This document shows, one piece after another, positions 21,336-30,649 of a stretch of DNA of 64,000 bases (position 1 is its first letter; each line of letters opens with the position of its first letter). The notes under the pieces were generated by a model. It was not told the origin of the DNA and ran no database searches. It was given only the letters and a program-made list of their open reading frames with translations. Source of the stretch: Arion vulgaris (lineage: Eukaryota; Mollusca; Gastropoda; Stylommatophora; Arionidae); NCBI GenBank assembly GCA_020796225.1, contig CM036769.1, forward strand, positions 1,727,001 to 1,791,000. Reading direction: 5' to 3'. The position numbers were made by a program, and so were the translations under genes.

Positions 21336-21464
21336 TAAAAACAACTAAGATATGCAAAGAAAAACAGATCATGAAATCGTCATGAAATAGCATGAAATGT
21401 TGAACTGCAGAGTGAATCATGAGATTTCAGAACTCCAAATGAAGCACCTGAGACAATGAATATG

Positions 21465-21692
21465 GTTAATAATTAGACAGTAAACAGGTATTGACAAAGT
21501 TCATTAATAATTAGACAGTAAACAGGTATTGACAAAGTTCATTAATAATTAGACAGTAAACAGGTATTGACAAAGTTCATTAATAATTAGACAGTAAACA
21601 GGTATTGACAAAGTTCATTAATAATTAGACAGTAAACAGGTATTGACAAAGTTCATTAATAATTAGACAGTAAACAGGTATTGACAAAGTTC
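21465..21692. repeat. 38-bp minisatellite, 6 copies
   Basis: The unit is TTAATAATTAGACAGTAAAC followed by AGGTATTGACAAAGTTCA. Units are virtually identical. Confidence 0.97.
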
Positions 21693-21789
21693 ATTAAAAA
21701 AATAGTAACCAAATATTGAATTCGAACCACTAACGTTTTTCCTTTTCGGCGCACATTACCCAATTCTGGATTTTGTTGTTCTTCTTCTT

Positions 21790-22550
21790 CTTCTCTGCTT
21801 TTGTCAGCACATTGTTACCGTGTTGTTAACCCAGTGTCGTGGTTTTCTGTATTTGTCTTACGCTTCTCTGCTTTTGTCAGCACTCTGTTACCGACCGGGT
21901 TGTTAACCCAGTGTCGTGGTTTTATGTATTTGTCTTGTGCTTCTCTGCTTTTGTCAGCACTCTGTTACCGTGTTGTTAACTTAGTCTCGTGGTTTTATGT
22001 ATTTGTCTTGCGCTTCTCTGGTGACATGTGTTGTCAGCACAATATTACCGGGTTGTTAACCCAGTGTCGTGGTTTTCTGTATTTATCTTGTGCTTCTCTG
22101 CTTTTGTCAGCACACTGTTACCGGGTTGTTAACCCAGTGTCGTGGTTTTATGTATTTGTCTTACGCTTCTCTGCTTTTGTCAGCACTCTGTTACCGACCG
22201 GGTTGTTAACCCAGTGTCGTGGTTTTATGTATTTATCTTGTGCTTCTCTGCTTTTGTCAGCACATTGTTACCGGGTTGTTAACCCAGTGTCGTGGTTTTA
22301 TGTATTTGTCTTACGCTTCTCTGCTTTTGTCAGCACTCTGTTACCGGCCGGGTTGTTAACCCAGTGTCGTGGTTTTATGTATTTGTCTTGTGCTTCTCTG
22401 CTTTTGTCAGCACTCTGTTACCGTGTTGTTAACACAGTGTCGTGGTTTTATGTATTTGTCTTACGCTTCTCTGCTTTTGTCAGCACACTGTTACCGGATT
22501 GTTAACCCAGTCTCGTGGTTTTATGCATTTGTCTTGCGCTTCTCTGGTGA
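21790..22550. repeat. 73-78 bp minisatellite, about 10 copies, inside a LINE fragment
   Basis: The unit contains TTCTCTGCTTTTGTCAGCAC, CCGGGTTGTTAACCCAGTGT and CGTGGTTTTATGTATTTGTC. On the minus strand it is continuous with the RTE-like tail at 22555-22925. A single-copy equivalent is visible at about 62610-62650. Confidence 0.93.
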
Positions 22551-22554
22551 CTTG

Positions 22555-22925
22555 TGTGATGGTTTTCTTAGTCCCCTGGCAGAATTCAACTATGTTATCT
22601 ATCCACCTTTTCTCGGTCTTCCTCTCGCCTTCCTTCCTGATATTCTGTTGTGGAAAGCTTCATGGCAGTTTGGTCTGTTCGCATTCTTACTAAGTGGCCA
22701 AACCACTTCATTCTCTGTTTCGCTATATAATTCAAGCACAGTCTTGTTCCAATCTTTTCTCTGATGCTGGTATTCGTTACTCTGTCGATTCTTGTGTTGT
22801 TGGTGACTTTGCGGAGACATCTCATTTCACATGTTGCTATTTTCTGTACATGTATCTTATTCATTGTCCATGTTTGACATTGGTAACATAGAGTTGGTAT
22901 GAATATGTTGTTGATCAACTGTTCT
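22555..22925 (-). mobile_element. RTE-like LINE C-terminal fragment
   Basis: The minus frame reads NNIFIPTLCYQCQTWTMNKI, CEMRCLRKVTNNTRIDRVTN and MKWFGHLVRMRTDQTAMK, with a GRPRKGG-type motif in a second frame. It covers the post-RT tail; its 3' part continues into the array at 21790-22550. Confidence 0.8.
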
Positions 22926-22929
22926 TTAG

Positions 22930-23005
22930 CTGTCAGTGAGATGTTTGGATGTCAGTGAGATGTTTGGATGTCAGTGAGATGTTTGGAAGTCAGTGAGATG
23001 TTTGG
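22930..23005. repeat. 19-bp repeat, 4-5 copies
   Basis: The unit is GTCAGTGAGATGTTTGGAT. It abuts the LINE fragment. Confidence 0.9.
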
Positions 23006-23009
23006 ATGT

Positions 23010-23320
23010 CTAAGTAGATTTTGTTCAATAACAATTAAAGGAACCTGTTTTGATATCATGTGGAATACGGTGTCAAGTCCGTTATTTTTCTTTGACCATC
23101 GACACACGCATATGTCGTATTTTTCTTTGACAGTCAGCACACGTCGATGCGGTATATACTGTCCAGTATTTCTCTGTTTCCCAAATGTGGCTGGATTTAC
23201 CCGAGAGACGTTTTTGTTTGAAAGAATTACCCTCCTACTGTGAAAATGAACTCAGACCACGTGCCAATAAAGTAAATGAACTAGCCCCTATGCTATCGTG
23301 ACTCTCATGTTTTTGTCCAG
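23010..23320. repeat. Unclassified interspersed repeat, copy 1
   Basis: AAAGGAACCTGTTTTGATAT, CATGTGGAATACGGTGTCAA and the later CAGTATTTCTCTG ... CCGAGAGACG correspond, in the same order, to a diverged copy at 46205-46400. No coding capacity was recognised. Confidence 0.45.
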
Positions 23321-23334
23321 GGTAGACAGAAAAT

Positions 23335-23515
23335 TCACAGCCTCCCCAGTTCTGTAAGGTTATACCTACACGGGGTTGAAGCGGAAAAATTCACAGCCTC
23401 CCCAGTTCTGTAAAGTTATATCTACACGGGGTTGAAGCGGAAAAATTCACAGCCTCCCCAGTTCTGTAAGGTTATATTTACACGGGGTTGAAGCGGAAAT
23501 AGAGCCTAAACGTCG
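23335..23515. repeat. 56-bp repeat, 3 copies
   Basis: The unit contains AAAATTCACAGCCTCCCCAG, TTCTGTAAGGTTATACCTAC and ACGGGGTTGAAGCGG. Confidence 0.95.
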
Positions 23516-23569
23516 CTGGATCATTGAAGAAGAAGAAGAATGAGGCTTTGAATCGAAGAACAAGAACCT

Positions 23570-23915
23570 AAACTCTTGTGCTCTTGTTTTCTTGATGCCC
23601 TGCCCCTGAGAGAAAAAACTACTTGACCTTACCGGTGATTGAATCCTGGTCCCGTGTTCAATTTGAGTATGTAAAAGAAGAACTCCTGGCAGTTCAAAAT
23701 CGAGAAGGGCAGGCTGGAAAGCCACTGCCTGGGCAAAATTCATTAGAAAAGATTTTTTTTTTAATTCCTACAAAAATATCTTCTAAATTACATTGGGACC
23801 CTCGCCGGTGCTACGGAGTTCGTGCACTGCAGTTGAGATCTTCCTGTGTCAGAAAGAGATCCGAAAACACATGGTTACTCACTGAAGTGCAATGATGATG
23901 GTCCAATCAATCTTG
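23570..23915 (+). mobile_element. SINE-C copy, 5' part replaced by SINE-I-like sequence
   Basis: From CCCGTGTTCAATTTGAGTAT onward it is SINE-C (GAGAAGGGCAGGCTGGAAAG, GACCCTCGCCGGTGCTACGG, GATCTTCCTGTGTCAGAAAG, TGGTTACTCACTGAAGTGCA). The preceding TGCCCCTGAGAGAAAAAACT matches SINE-I at 48520 instead. It is a chimeric or nested copy. Confidence 0.7.
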
Positions 23916-24087
23916 CAAGAGCCTAAACGTCGCTGTATCATGGAAGAAGAAGAATTAACAGCAAGTACTGACATTGCACATGAACTAGGCTCATTAAATT
24001 TTATATTGATACTTTAGTTATCAACTCTTTATCTAATTTTGTTCAAGTAACCTGACATACTTCTTGATATTTGTTATCCCTCGCCAG

Positions 24088-24105
24088 CAGCTCAAGTGAA
24101 CAACA
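24088..24105 (+). CDS. Micro-exon 1 (18 nt)
   Basis: The acceptor TCGCCAG|CAG and donor A|GTGAGT frame CAGCTCAAGTGAACAACA, read in phase 1 as (A)AQVNN. The acceptor is an NAGNAG type, so a 15-nt version is possible. Support comes from the exon at 27791, whose flanks are nearly the same on both sides (GTGAGTAMATTTGTTTRTAT after the donor). A 56-bp array starts about 35 bp downstream. Confidence 0.55.
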
Positions 24106-24139
24106 GTGAGTACATTTGTTTGTATCGTAAACCTATCTC

Positions 24140-24420
24140 GTCAACGTTGGGAAAACATCTACTTATTGGAGCTATGATTTAACGATAGATTCTATTATAG
24201 AGACAGAAAACATCTACTTCTTGGAGTTATGATTTAACGATAGATTATATTATAGAGACAGAAAACATCTACTTATTGGAGCTATGATTTAACGATAGAT
24301 TCTATTATAGAGACAGAAAACATCTACTTATTGGAGCTATGATTTAACGATAGATTCTATTATAGAGACAGAAAACATCTACTTATTGGAGCTATGATTT
24401 AACGATAGATTCTATTTATA
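24140..24420. repeat. About 56-bp minisatellite, 5 copies
   Basis: The unit contains CAGAAAACATCTACTTATTG, GAGCTATGATTTAACGATAG and ATTCTATTATAGAGA. It sits in the intron just after micro-exon 1. Confidence 0.95.
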
Positions 24421-24429
24421 CAGACTTAA

Positions 24430-24775
24430 ATACAAAATACTTCTTCTTCTGCGTTCTCACTAGATTGGGATTTCGGATTCTCTAATAAAGACAGCCGTCT
24501 GCTTCAGATTGGAGGCAGTTCTGTAGGATATAATTCCTATGATTTCTGCCGACCTCTTCCCGCAGTAAGTTTTGACCACCCTTGTGATGGTAGGTCTGAC
24601 ATTCTTACTGCGTTGCTAAATCTCTGAGGCAGATTGGCGACCGTAGAATCCATTATCACATTGTGAGGGGTCGTTGCACCATGTTATGCGCCTTACGGCC
24701 TGGTGTATCCGTTTTCTGCAAGCATTTGTTTCGGGTTAGCATTCCTAAAAATACTAAATACTAAAATATTAAAAC
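24430..24775 (-). mobile_element. Probable LINE 3' region, unassigned
   Basis: In minus sense it contains GGATACACCAGGCCGTAAGG, CGACCCCTCACAATGTGATA and ATTCTACGGTCGCCAATCTG. The look is of a decayed 3' untranslated end of a LINE, but no motif fixes the family. Confidence 0.35.
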
Positions 24776-24779
24776 TCAA

Positions 24780-25232
24780 TTACAAATTTTCAATTCAAAT
24801 GTTGTATCAATCTTAACATATGCCAGCCAGAGTTGGAAAATGACTAAAGATATAGAAAGTAAGTTGAATGCATTTGAAAATAGATGTCTGCTAAAAATAA
24901 TGAATATAAAATGGAACGAATTCAGAAGAAGTGATGAAATCAGAGAAATGTCTGGTCAACCACTAGTAACAACCGTTATAAGAAAGAGAAGATGGAGATA
25001 TGTTGGACACACCTTGAGAAGAAATGATCAACGAATATCAAAGCTGACATTGAAGTGGGATGCAAAGGATTCAAGAAAGAGACGACGACTTAAAGAGACA
25101 CTGAAACAAACTTTGCTGAGAGAGACAAGAAAAATCGGTCTTAGTTCCATGGAGGAGACTGGGCGAGTTGCCCAGGATCGAGTGGTATGGGAAAATTGCG
25201 TGCGGGCCGTAACATATAACAACACGAGATGA
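24780..25232 (+). mobile_element. LINE C-terminal tail, second subfamily
   Basis: A clean 130-codon frame reads SKLNAFENRCLLKIMNIKWN, RKRRWRYVGHTLRRNDQRIS, a KRRRLKET motif and GLSSMEETGRVAQDRVVWEN. The C-R-R/K-I ... W-x-x-x-GH-x-L-R ... A-Q-D-R-x-x-W pattern is that of LINE polyprotein tails. Unlike its neighbours this frame is intact to the stop. The element is 5' truncated. Confidence 0.8.
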
Positions 25233-25272
25233 ATTACTATTAATTATTATTATTATTATATTATAGAAAGAA

Positions 25273-25514
25273 GAATACACACCAAAACACATACATCCAA
25301 AATACATACATCCAAAACACATACATCCAAAACACATACATCCAAAACACATACATCCAAAACACATACATCCAAAACACATACATCCAAAACACATACA
25401 TCCAAAACACATACATCCAAAACACATACATCCAAAACACATACATCCAAAACACATACATCCAAAACACATACATCCAAAACACATACATCCAAAACAC
25501 ATACATCCAAAACC
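25273..25514. repeat. 15-bp repeat, 16 copies
   Basis: The unit is AAAACACATACATCC, almost perfect. Its length makes every minus frame open, which explains the overlapping Met/Cys/Trp-rich ORFs. Confidence 0.97.
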
Positions 25515-25519
25515 AAAAT

Positions 25520-26160
25520 AATGACATTCGCTAGAGAGGAAAGCGCTACCAATATCTCAATTGACAAGCAGCAATTAAAGCAAGTCAAAGACTGCACATA
25601 CCTAGTGAGCATTTATTCAGCAAATGGAAGAATAACTAACGAAATTAAACATAGATGCAACAAAGCAAATCAATTCATAAGAAAAACGGCGCCAATTTTA
25701 AAATGCAAACATGTCACAATGAACACTAAAAGAGCATTGTTCAACACAATCTTTCTCTCAACATTATGCTACTAGTGCCAAACCTGGATGCTGACAACAC
25801 AATCTTTCTCTCAACATTATGCTACTAGTTCCAAACCTGGATGCTGACAACACAATCTTTCTCTCAACATTATGCTACTAGTGCCAAACATGGACACTGA
25901 CATCAAATGATAGAAGAAAACTAGTCACGACAGAGATGAAGTGGCTATGCAGAATGCTGGGAGTATCAAGAAGAAAACTAGTCATGACAGAGATGAAGAA
26001 TCTACGCAAAATACTGGGAGTATCAAGAAGAAAAACTAGTCACGACAGAGATGAAGTGTCAACGCAGAATGCTGGGAGTATCAAGAAGAAAACTAGTCAC
26101 GACAGAGATGAAATGTCAACGCAGAATGCTGGGAGTATCAAGACGAGACCTGTCTAAACA
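25520..26160 (+). mobile_element. RTE-like LINE fragment with two internal amplifications
   Basis: The frame starts ISIDKQQLKQVKDCTYLVSI and FIRKTAPILKCKHVTMNTKR (post-RT region). At 25742-25900 a 53-bp piece (TTCTCTCAACATTATGCTAC) is present three times. At 25915-26150 a piece of about 60 bp (AGAAAACTAGTCACGACAGA) is present four times. Confidence 0.8.
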
Positions 26161-26204
26161 TAAAGAAATAAGAAAAGAAAAGATTGGTACTGAATTTCAA
26201 TCAA

Positions 26205-26290
26205 GAAATCAGTACTGAAAGCAAAGCTAGAAAGCAAGGTACTGAAATCAGTACTGAAAGCAAAGCTAGAAAGCAAGGTACTGAAATGGA
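26205..26290. repeat. 32-bp repeat, 2.5 copies
   Basis: The unit is ATCAGTACTGAAAGCAAAGC plus TAGAAAGCAAGG. It runs into a SINE-C 3' end. Confidence 0.9.
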
Positions 26291-26403
26291 TCTCAGCACT
26301 GCTGCTGATATCTTCCTGTGTAAGAAAGAGACCGGAGCATACATGGTTACTCACCGAAGTGCAATAATGATGGTCACATCAATCAATCAATCAATCAATC
26401 AAT
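26290..26403 (+). mobile_element. SINE-C 3' end with (CAAT)n tail
   Basis: GATATCTTCCTGTGTAAGAA, ACATGGTTACTCACCGAAGT and then five CAAT units define the end of SINE-C and its tail type. Confidence 0.8.
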
Positions 26404-26484
26404 TTAGTATTTTAATTATGGTATTTGGTTTAAGTGCAGTCTTTCTTCTTCTTATCCGTAAAGAGAATTTACAATTGAGTAACC

Positions 26485-27765
26485 ATATTCCGTTAAATTA
26501 TGCTAGAGATATATGACATATTCCGTTAAATTATGCTAGAGATATCTGTATCTGACATATTCCGTTAAATTATGCTAGAGATATCTGACATATTCCGTTA
26601 AATTATGCTAGAGATATATGACATATTCCGTTAAATTATGCTAGAGATATCTGTATCTGACATATTCCGTTAAATTATGCTAGAGATATCTGTATCTGAC
26701 ATATTCCGTTAAATTATGCTAGAGATATCTGACATATTCCGTTAAATTATGCTAGAGATATCTGACATATTCCGTTACATTATGCTAGAGATATCTGACA
26801 TATTTCGTTAAATTATGCTAGAGATATCTGATATATTTCGTTAAATTATGCTAGAGATATCTGACATATTCCGTTAAATTATGCTAGAGATATTTGACAT
26901 ATTTCGTTAAATTGTGCTAGAGATATCTGACATATTCCGTTAAATTATGCTAGAGATATCTGATATATTTCGTTAAATTATGCTAGAGATATCTGACATA
27001 TTCCGTTAAATTATGCTAGAGATATTTGACATATTTCGCTAAATTGTGCTAGAGATATCTGACATATTCCGTTAAATTATGCTAGAGATATCTGACATAT
27101 TTCGTTAAATTATGCTAGAGATATTTGACATATTCCGTTAAATTATGCTAGAGATATCTGACATATTTCGTTAAATTATGCTAGAGATATTTGACATATT
27201 TCGTTAAATTATGCTAGAGATATCTGATATATTTCGTTAAATTATGCTAGAGATATCTGACATATTTCGTTAAATTATGCTAGAGATATCTGACATATTT
27301 CGTTAAATTATGCTATAGATATCTGATATATTTCGTTAAATTATGCTAGAGATATCTGACATATTTCGTTAAATTATGCTAGAGATATCTGACATATTTC
27401 GTTAAATTATGCTAGAGATATCTGATATATTTCGTTAAATTATGCTAGAGATATCTGACATATTTCGTCAAATTATGCTAGAGATATCTGATATATTTCG
27501 TTAAATTATGCTAGAGATATCTGACATATTTCGTTAAATTATGCTAGAGATATCTGACATATTTCGTTAAATTATGCTAGAGATATCTGACATATTTCGT
27601 TAAATTATGCTAGAGATATCTGATATATTTCGTTAAATTATGCTAGAGATATCTGACATATTCCGTTAAATTATGCTAGAGATATCTGACATATTTCGTT
27701 AAATTATGCTAGAGATATCTGACATATTCCGTTAAATTATGCTAGAGATATCTGACATATTGCTT
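26485..27765. repeat. 33-bp minisatellite, about 38 copies
   Basis: The unit is GACATATTCCGTTAAATTAT followed by GCTAGAGATATCT. Some units carry an extra GTATCT insertion. C/T variants (TTCCG/TTTCG, GACA/GATA) are unevenly spread, with TTCCG towards both ends. The array ends 26 bp before micro-exon 2. Confidence 0.97.
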
Positions 27766-27790
27766 TGGTTTTTTGTATCCTCCTCGCGAG

Positions 27791-27814
27791 CAGCAACAGG
27801 TCCGGAAGGAAGCG
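27791..27814 (+). CDS. Micro-exon 2 (24 nt)
   Basis: The acceptor CTCGCGAG|CAG and donor G|GTGAGT frame CAGCAACAGGTCCGGAAGGA plus AGCG, phase 1-1, read (T)ATGPEGS. An NAGNAG acceptor allows a 21-nt form. Flanks match those of micro-exon 1 better than the exons themselves match, which suggests an exon duplication followed by exon divergence. Confidence 0.55.
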
Positions 27815-27852
27815 GTGAGTAAATTTGTTTATATTGTGACCTAATCAGTATT

Positions 27853-27905
27853 ACTATCATCATCATCATCATCATCATCGTTATCATCATCATCATCATC
27901 ATCAT
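27853..27905. repeat. (ATC)n microsatellite
   Basis: An ATC run with a single GTT interruption. Confidence 0.95.
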
Positions 27906-27984
27906 GTAGCATGTATTTTGCAGAATGTCGCTCTTGTCACAGCCCGCCGCATACTGTACTTTTTAGAAGTCTAGTTTTCGAATT

Positions 27985-28125
27985 TTTACCACCTCTGAAG
28001 TCGGAGCGAGGACACTAATAAAACGGTAAATAGACTTTCACGCATAAATCAGCCAGAAGCGCCACACGAGGTGACATGGCTACACCTGAATTTATTGCGG
28101 TCGAATGAAGAAGAAGAGGAAGAGT
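27985..28125 (+). mobile_element. SINE-H copy
   Basis: CCTCTGAAGTCGGAGCGAGG, TAGACTTTCACGCATAAATC, AGCCAGAAGCGCCACACGAG and a GAAGAAGAAGAGGAAGAG tail. Confidence 0.6.
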
Positions 28126-28358
28126 TTTTAACCGATGTAGACAACAGAAACAGCGTGGCACACACCCATAATGAACTTAAGTGAGGTTGAGAGCTTCATG
28201 AATAAACAACAAAACCTCTTTAAATTGAGGCACGATTCTTTCAACCTGATAACGAGTTTTTTTATTTTTTATATCAGGGCGTGTAGACTAAAACTAAGAA
28301 TAATTTATTTTTTTTTGGTTAATTTAAAAAAAATTGTTTTTGTTAATCTTTTGTAATA

Positions 28359-28382
28359 TTGCCACAACGGGTGGACCCAGTA
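28359..28382 (+). other. Weak micro-exon candidate
   Basis: CCACAACGGGTGGACCCAGT plus ACTA, followed by GTAAAT, would be a phase 1-1 exon reading (A)TTGGPST, with composition like the other micro-exons. It lacks an AG acceptor (ATTG precedes it), so it is probably not functional. Confidence 0.2.
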
Positions 28383-28384
28383 CT

Positions 28385-28900
28385 AGTAAATGTAAAAACG
28401 TTTAAAGCTCCGAGCTATTATATTTGTCAATAGACCTCATGGTATGAAACTGGTACTTTAGTTTTATTTTTACGATATTCAAATCATTACAACTCACCTA
28501 AATTGCTTTTAATTAAATCAGAAATTAAAAAAGTGTAGAAAATAATTTACTTCCCTTTACTATTTTGTCTACATTTTCTCCAGGATTTATCTCCCTTACC
28601 ACAACATTTCCGTGCACAAACTTTAAACAGAATGTACAGCAAATATTCAGACCATAAAAGGAAATGCTATCAGATTTCACACGACGCACATACATTATTT
28701 CATGATCTTATAGAACAACTACATATGTTGTTGCCAAGTGCTTGCTGCTTTTATCCAATCAGGGAGCTAAGTGATTACAACAGATGTTGAAACCGGAAAC
28801 AACTTATCTGAAATAAATACGCCTAAATTAATATCTTGAGCACAGTCTTCGTAGTTTTCTTGGTAATAAAGGGTAGCATTTGCTAAAGTGAATTTAGACC
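28385..28900 (+). promoter_or_regulatory. Upstream region of first exon B
   Basis: AT-rich sequence without recognised repeats. A CCAAT-type sequence (ATCCAATCAGG) lies at about 28754, roughly 145 bp before the ATG. No convincing TATA box was found. Promoter function is inferred only from position. Confidence 0.3.
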
Positions 28901-28976
28901 ATGAATATGAAAGCCGATATACGTTGCTGTATGATTGTTCTCTGCTGTATTGCAATGATTGTTACAGGAATTGCAG
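28901..28976 (+). CDS. First coding exon B: signal peptide
   Basis: Twenty-five codons begin MNMKADIRCCMIVLCCIAMI and end VTGIA, then the first base of the next codon precedes the donor CAG|GTAAGA. Basic residues before a Cys/Ile/Val-rich hydrophobic core fit a signal peptide. It is built exactly like exon A (phase 1, GCA G at the junction) but its sequence differs. The ATG codon 3 could also start translation. A 61-bp duplication begins right after the donor. Confidence 0.65.
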
Positions 28977-28978
28977 GT

Positions 28979-29097
28979 AAGAAGAAGAAGAATGATATAT
29001 CATAATGTTTATGAGCTTTTTCTGATATTTCTTAAAGAAGAAGAAGAAGAATGATATATCATAATGTTTATGAGCTTTTTCTGATATTTCTTAAAGA
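28979..29097. repeat. 61-bp direct duplication
   Basis: AAGAAGAAGAAGAATGATATATC and GTTTATGAGCTTTTTCTGAT appear twice, starting two bases into the intron after exon B. Confidence 0.93.
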
Positions 29098-29265
29098 AGC
29101 TAACCTAGTAAATAAAAAGCTACGTAGAAATCGGATGTGCTGGCCTACTTTAGGAGCAAAACAAGCACAATGTACACTCGCTCTTAGTCTCAGATCACAT
29201 ACAAATCACAAACAGTGGTTTAACAAGTGGTCGATATGGAGCGATAGAAGAAGAAGAAGAGGAAA
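29095..29265 (+). mobile_element. SINE-G copy, 5' truncated
   Basis: Begins within the TAACCTAGTAAATAAAAAGC part and ends with GATATGGAGC and a GAAGAAGAAGAAG tail. Confidence 0.85.
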
Positions 29266-29269
29266 TGAG

Positions 29270-29515
29270 TCTGGTTGAGAAATGAAGACATCAGGAAAAC
29301 AATGGATACAACATCAGTACTAAACTTCATCAAGAAACAACACATAAATGGTTCGGTCACATAAGCAGAATACCAATAGACAGGGCGTCTCAAAGAGCAA
29401 TGCTACTCCGATACAGTTTATACAAAGCAAAAATGTCTTAATCGCACAGCGTGGATCTCAGATATACAAAGGCAACGACAATCACTGTTTATGAAGCGTC
29501 AACAACATACTGGTA
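29270..29515 (+). mobile_element. RTE-like LINE fragment, third subfamily
   Basis: AGAAATGAAGACATCAGGAA, AAATGGTTCGGTCACATAAG, ACAGGGCGTCTCAAAGAGCA and TATGAAGCG encode a broken KWFGHISR ... R-A-x-LLRYS ... VYEA pattern. Sister fragments lie at 32475, 36925 and 44160. Confidence 0.7.
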
Positions 29516-29574
29516 AAGATTTGCAGCTGAGAAATGGTTCGTTTATGTGGTCAACATGAACACGGGACCTACGT

Positions 29575-29825
29575 TTTATCACCCGTGGCTTAGAGGATAG
29601 TAACTTTTCGGTCTATTAACCCCGACGTTCTGAGTTCGAATCACGCTGCGGACTGTTTGGTTGCAAATTGTTCGTGTGGATTTTTACAAAAGGACGATAG
29701 CACCACCCGTTCATAAATAAATGGCAATCTACTGAATGTAATAATACCTTGAACAATCACAAACAGCGTTAAAAGCCGGGGTTAATTAACAAATTCCTGT
29801 AAAGGATATGCAATTAACTTTTCCG
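29575..29825 (+). mobile_element. SINE-E copy
   Basis: A tRNA-like head (GTGGCTTAGAGGATAGTAAC as A-box region, GAGTTCGAATCACGC as B box) is followed by GGATTTTTACAAAAGGACGA, TAATAATACCTTGAACAATC and TCCTGTAAAGGATATGCAAT. It is about 250 bp. No long tail is seen. Confidence 0.8.
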
Positions 29826-30000
29826 ATAGGACTAGGAACTTGATCTCATCGACACTGAGATCGGGGTATCAGGAAAAATATCCTGACGTCTCCACGAGCT
29901 GACGTCTCCACGAGCTGACGTCTCCACGAGCTGACGTCTCCACGAGATGACGTCTCCACGAGGGAGCGAATCGAGCACTTTGGAACGAAAGGCGAGCACA
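29826..30000 (-). mobile_element. SINE-C head, minus, with 16-bp amplification
   Basis: In minus sense the B-box-like GATTCGCTCCCTCGTGGAGA is followed by five copies of the 16-mer CTCGTGGAGACGTCAG (array at 29880-29962), then GATATTTTTCCTGAT and CCTAGTCCTATCGG. Together with the next copy it forms a large inverted repeat. Confidence 0.85.
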
Positions 30001-30084
30001 AGTTCTGGCATCGTTCAGGGGAAACAGACGTGGGTAGAACATCTAGCTCTTCAATACCGTGTAAACATCTGTCCATGTTAGCAG

Positions 30085-30580
30085 ATTTCCTGTCGTTTCA
30101 TAGTTACTTGGTTCGCTCCCTCGTGGAGACGTCAGCTCGTGGAGACGTCATCTCGTGGAGACGTCAGCTCGTGGAGACGTCAGCTTGTGGAGACGTCAGT
30201 CGTGGAGACGTCAGTCGTGGAGACGTCTGGATATTTTATTCGGAGATCCCTGATATCAGTGTAGCTGAGATCGAGCTCCTAGTTCTATCGGAGACGGACA
30301 ATAAAATGTAGGTCGCGTGCTCAAGTTCAGCATGTAACAGAACGCATGACAGCTCAAAATCGAGAAAGCAGACTGGAAAGCCGCTGCCGGACAAAATTCA
30401 TGACATTTTTAAATAAAAATTCCTACAAAAAATTAATTATTATCTTCTTAGTTACATTGGGTACCCTCGCCGTTGATATGGAGGTTGTGCACTACCGCTG
30501 AGATCTTGTATAGGAAAGGGATAAAGAAATCGGAGCATACATGGTTACTCACCGAAGTCAAATGGTAATAGTCATATCAA
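30085..30580 (+). mobile_element. SINE-C copy, near full length, with 16-bp amplification
   Basis: The head GGTTCGCTCCCTCGTGGAGA starts about seven copies of CTCGTGGAGACGTCAG (30116-30228). The body follows: GATATTTTATTCGGAGATCC, TGAGATCGAGCTCCTAGTTC, AATCGAGAAAGCAGACTGGA, GGTACCCTCGCCGTTGATAT, ACATGGTTACTCACCGAAGT and a decayed ATCAATTAATCAACAATC tail. At about 470 bp it is long for a SINE. Confidence 0.85.
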
Positions 30581-30649
30581 TTAATCAACAATCATATAGC
30601 CTTGGACTAAAGGGCAAGAGCTCAAGCCCTGCTAGATCATTTTTTCAAC

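Noticed and set aside
20814..21344. 176- and 131-codon minus ORFs with SQVEDVVGCPLL repeats
   Set aside because: Tandem copies of a LINE 3' end read in antisense.
21801..22505. 234-codon plus ORF resembling a membrane protein
   Set aside because: Antisense reading of a LINE-derived array; the hydrophobicity comes from the repeat unit.
25256..25612. Overlapping Cys/Met/Trp-rich ORFs on the minus strand
   Set aside because: All three frames of a 15-bp repeat; no gene structure.
28171..28356. 61-codon ORF with a hydrophobic end, considered as another secreted-protein exon
   Set aside because: AT-rich low-complexity frame (poly-T/poly-A), no donor or acceptor in phase, no signal peptide features.
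28359..28382. Possible fifth micro-exon reading TTGGPST
   Set aside because: No AG acceptor; kept only as a weak candidate feature.
29580..29640. tRNA gene in the SINE-E head
   Set aside because: Only A- and B-box-like sequences are present; the cloverleaf cannot be closed and the sequence continues into the SINE body. The same holds for the other SINE heads.
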